Assembly (NCBI GenBank): GCA_006937955.1
Contig: SSNP01000003.1
Location: 388,597 to 452,596 of the forward strand
Reading direction: 5' to 3'
DNA: 64,000 nucleotides
From: Pachypanchax playfairii
Lineage: Eukaryota; Chordata; Actinopteri; Cyprinodontiformes; Aplocheilidae
In this document: in pieces, positions 60,201 to 64,000 of the stretch
Layout: each line of letters opens with the position of its first letter
How positions within the stretch are numbered: the stretch's first letter is position 1
Notes under the pieces: model-generated
What the model saw: only the letters and a program-made list of their open reading frames with translations
What the model was told of the DNA's origin: nothing
The model's database searches: none
Made by a program: the position numbers and the translations under genes

Positions 60201-61730
60201 AGCAGAGACAAGGAGGTGTTTGTAGAACCTGTCCTGTCCTGCAAAGTCTGAGATCTTGTCCAGTTAACTGTATCAGATGTGTTTTGAATTTGTCTTGCTT
60301 GTCCCCCAAATTTCCTTTGGACACAGTTTTAAATTGGATCCCCAGAGAGTTTCACAATAATTCCCACCTTCAGGCGTTTGACTAAAACATCTTGCAAACA
60401 AAGACCTTGTTGACCCTCAGGATGTAGGAGACAGGGGAGGTTAGTGAGCTGACACACATTAACACATTGTAGCGCTTCATCCTGAATAGATAAAACTGAG
60501 ATGAGAAGTGAAACATCATCAGAGAATACAGATGACCTGTTGTCTTTGTTTGAACCTGTCAGTATTACCATGCAGCACAACATCATGCATGGCAGCGGGT
60601 ACCAAACTTTCCACTTATGAGTTTGGAATAACTTTAGTATTTAACTGTATTTGAGCCAGTTATTCATAACATTGTTTTAATGCAAAATGCACCACATTGA
60701 TCCTTTAACTGAACCTACACATCCCTGTAGAAGGATCTAAAACCAACTTCCTCCTTTAGAATCGACTCTTTTTGCTGCTTTAACAGCCTCTTTTGTTTCA
60801 TAAACATTCTTTACTACAGATTTTGTTTTCTGTTCAAACAGTAACTAAGTCTACTTTATTCTTTTACACATTATAATCCATTTGAAACTAATGAACCCAA
60901 ACAAAATCAAGCATTCCACTTAATGATTCACTCAAATGATATGCCATAACAAACAAGCATTTTACTATGTTAAGATTTGTTTAGCCGCAGGAATGCTAAT
61001 TTAAATCATCAGAATTCTCATCTGCAGCTCAAGAAGTTTTTCATCCTTGACCTTCAGCAAATGAAGTATTTGTAAGATGAGGTTCACTCTGGCCGTAAAG
61101 CAAACAATATCCCCATTTAGAGCTGGAGAGAGTTGATGAGGAGCTGCACGTTCTCTCCCTAAATTATCATGCTTCAACAGCCTCCACAGATTCAACACAA
61201 TGAGGCTCGCTGGGAGCGGGGACACATTCAGCAGGTTCATAAGGGCTCATTTCTCCTTTTTTTTTCCCTTGAAAAGAAACATGAAACAATTCCTCTGAGA
61301 GGTGTAGCTTTGATTTAATGCACTTTAAACAGACTAGAATCTAAGACTTCGAGTTAAAACAAGTCCAATAAATTCACTTAACTCCTCACAGCCAGGATCA
61401 GATGAAACATTCACACTCTTAAATGTCACCTAAATGTCACAACTTAAGACTGTGTGGCTTAAGAATCCATGACAAATTCAAAATAATAAAACATTATAAT
61501 AAGCGTTATTGAAGAACTCAGTCCTATATCTGGCCCAACGGGGCCTATGTGTCTGGTCTAAAGTTTTACATCTCCTGCCATGTATTAATTTTTATCACCC
61601 ACTGCTGAAAAACTAAAGGTAGGTGAGAATACTCCTAATGTGTGTCTTTATTTGTCTAAATACTCCTGCAGTGGAGTCAGTCCAATTTAACAGATCGTGA
61701 CAGCAAACTGTTCAAACTAACATTTGCTGT
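57251..61730. other. Gene-free AT-rich region
   Basis: No recognisable gene. A G11 run follows gcgcgc near 59526. Frames of up to 106 codons on both strands around 59850-60590 overlap and lack recognisable motifs. Confidence 0.35.
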
Positions 61731-62494
61731 TGTAGCTAGCAGTCACTCCAAGTCCTTTTTGTTGAACCATCTCTTTGCTTGAATATTTAACTTTAATTGT
61801 TTGGGTTAAGTCTGTCAATCTGTTGCCAAAATCACATGAACCACAGGATGTATTTTTAATGATATTTTTAGAATGTCTTGATTGGATGTACATCTACAGC
61901 TGAAAAATCTTCTGGGGTAAATCCAGTTCAAGATGGCCACCGCAGCTTATTTTAGCCAAGCGTCATTCACAACACACACGCTGAATGTTAATGGATCAGG
62001 TGATGAGGGGAGGGAAAGATCACACGAGACCAAAAACTCAGTTTCAGATAATCTTAGTTTAAAACTGAGGTACGAAAAGTGGCACGTAATTTGGGTTCCT
62101 TGTGGGTTTGTTTGTAGCTAGCAGTCACTCCAAGTCCTTTTTGTTGAACCATCTCTTTGCTTGAATATTTAACTTTAATTGTTTGGGTTAAGTCTGTCAA
62201 TCTGTTGCCAAAATCACATGAACCACAGGATGTATTTTTAATGATATTTTTAGAATGTCTTGATTGGATGTACATCTACAGCTGAAAAATCTTCTGGGGT
62301 AAATCCAGTTCAAGATGGCCACCGCAGCTTATTTTAGCCAAGCGTCATTCACAACACACACGCTGAATGTTAATGGATCAGGTGATGAGGGGAGGGAAAG
62401 ATCACACGAGACCAAAAACTCAGTTTCAGATAATCTTAGTTTAAAACTGAGGTACGAAAAGTGGCACGTAATTTGGGTTCCTTGTGGGTTTGTG
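61731..62494 (+). repeat. 382-bp tandem duplication, two copies
   Basis: Copy 1 is 61731-62112 and copy 2 is 62113-62494. By eye they are identical over their full length until the second runs into a TG tract. Each contains the same 62-codon frame beginning MATAAYFSQASF. Confidence 0.92.
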
Positions 62495-62557
62495 TGTGTG
62501 TGTGTGTGTGTATAGATTTATATATATAAATCAATATATATATATATATATATATCT
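62491..62557 (+). repeat. (TG)n then (TA)n microsatellite
   Basis: A short TG tract follows the duplication and passes through an AT palindrome (tttatatatataaa) into an uninterrupted TA tract. Confidence 0.9.
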
Positions 62558-63184
62558 GTCTGGATAAATAAAGGTTAAATAAAATAAAAAACACAGAGCA
62601 CACTGCAGCCCTCAGAATTAGATAACAATCAAAGCCAAGTCCCTTCCTGTTGGGTCGCTCATGCAGCGTACACTGCTCTAATAAAAGAGAAAGCTTGTGT
62701 GTCATCAGATGAATTGTTTCCAGTCCTGCAGCTGCATTTTTCACATTTTGTGCAGAGGGTCAGTACTGTATAAATCACATTAAATCTGCAGTGGTTTATC
62801 ATAAATAACAAGCTGGAAAAAGAGATTCTATATCTAAGGAAACGTTGACTGAGATCATCTTCAGCATTAACTCACAGCAGAATGACTGTCACAGTCACAC
62901 TGTGGACAAACAGCAATAATAACAAACTTTTAACATGCAGTGTTATTATCACCATCAGTGATGTAGATAGAATCGTGGTGATGGAGACGAGCGAACATGA
63001 CCACACACATAAGAACAATTTCAGTTAGATGGAAAAAATCTTTAGATTTTAATTTTAATTTTCACTGATTCCTGTAATAAACTGTAGAATGATCTCAAAC
63101 AGGAACATTAACACACCGACATCACATCGTCCTTCAACCATTTACATGCCAACATGTTGTGTGTGTGTGTGTGTGGGGGGGGGG

Positions 63185-63474
63185 GGTTGTATTTCTGACC
63201 TCCTGGGGACCCGTTTCCTGACTTTTACTATCTTTCTGGGGTCCGAGGGTTCTTGTGGGGACCGAAGCCTGGTCCCCATGAGGGGGACTCCCCTTTTTAG
63301 GGTTAGGGGTTAGGTTTATAGGTATGGTGTGAATAGAGTTTTAGTTAGTCTTAGGGTTAGTTATAGATCAGTAATGGTTAAGGTTAGGAAAAGGGTTTGG
63401 GTTAGGTATAAATCTAGTTACTAAAATCAATGGAAGTCAATGGACGGTCCCCATAAGGATACCAAAACACACTT

Positions 63475-63475
<1 letters not shown>
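63185..63475 (+). repeat. TG-flanked 292-bp-type unit, copy E
   Basis: Same unit as at 5549, preceded by (TG)n and a G12 run and followed by (TG)n to about 63514. It carries the CATGAGGGGG variant, like copy D. Confidence 0.85.
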
Positions 63476-63517
<42 letters not shown>

Positions 63518-64000
63518 CTCTCCTGGCATGAACATATTGGATATTTTTATCTGGATCTCAGGATGTTTCAGAAAACAACTCCTTTAAACTGATAATAAAT
63601 AGTATTTTCCCATCAGTTTGAAATGAACTCCAGCTCAGACACGTTTTGGGTTCTAACAATTCACTTTGACTTTATTAGATTGTAGAAAGTTTAAACCTTT
63701 CAACCTCATAAAGGTGATGAAGTTTTAATCTTTTCATCTTTGTCTTTTGATATGAAATAAATCATTTTCTGTATTTCAGATCTGCCGCATTACAGAAAAA
63801 CATTTGGAAGGTGAACATTTGCTTTCTAGCTCTAGCTAAAGGAAATAAAACATTTCAGGGGTCGTTTTTCTAACAAACACACGGGTAACAGTGTGGTTAT
63901 TTAATTTGAAACCCCGTTTTGTAACAAAAAAGAGACATTAATGCAAAAAATTTTATCATGCAGCATATGTTTCAAAGTTTATGTAATTTTCTGCATAAAA

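Noticed and set aside
59848..60586. Overlapping frames of 83-106 codons on both strands
   Set aside because: One minus-strand segment (SFLCEFLRFITGVEPSEN) recalls HECT-like text, but no catalytic or other conserved motif follows and stops break the frame.

Overview
The window is nuclear DNA of a teleost fish, most likely a percomorph. It has multi-exon vertebrate genes with GT-AG introns, long AT-rich non-coding stretches, many microsatellites, and debris of transposon types common in fish: hAT-type MITEs, a tRNA-derived SINE, non-LTR retrotransposon fragments and a (TG)n-flanked repeat. Group placement is inferred from these repeats and from gene content. I see no bacterial-type systems, CRISPR arrays or viral genomes.

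Four protein-coding genes can be supported. (1) A camk1 (CaM kinase I alpha type) gene on the + strand lacks its first exon(s); ten exons lie between 2216 and 10283, followed by an untranslated and intergenic stretch. (2) A ccdc3 gene on the - strand is complete in three exons (30118 down to 22059) and encodes a secreted coiled-coil protein. (3) A two-exon C2H2 zinc-finger gene on the + strand (31666-34232) lies head to head with ccdc3. (4) An intronless PIM-like serine/threonine kinase lies on the - strand (39890 down to 38871). From about 40 kb to the end I find no confident gene, only repeats and three weak exon candidates (43341-43398 -, 52098-52335 -, 57177-57250 +).

Repeat layout: a 292-bp unit repeated three times between (TG)n tracts in a camk1 intron (5418-6620), with single copies at about 40.55 kb (inverted) and 63.2 kb; three copies of a roughly 200-bp hAT-type MITE (9.7, 12.4 and 38.4 kb), the first filling most of a GC-AG camk1 intron; two copies of a roughly 600-bp TIR element (16.7 and 46.6 kb); a hAT transposase C-terminal fossil beside a LINE remnant inside ccdc3 intron 2 (23.2-24.0 kb); a second LINE remnant downstream of the zinc-finger gene (34.6-35.3 kb); a tRNA-derived SINE (45.3 kb); a LINE RNase H fossil (51.1 kb); and an apparently exact 382-bp tandem duplication (61.73-62.49 kb).

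The genes do not form an obvious pathway. The most informative pattern is linkage: camk1 beside ccdc3 mirrors the CAMK1D-CCDC3 neighbourhood known in mammals, yet the kinase is of the CAMK1 alpha type, which suggests an ancient paralogous block. I found no clearly new biological system. The best leads are the unusual splice signals of camk1, the TG-flanked array, the convergent CTCF-like motifs around ccdc3 and the unidentified exon candidates.
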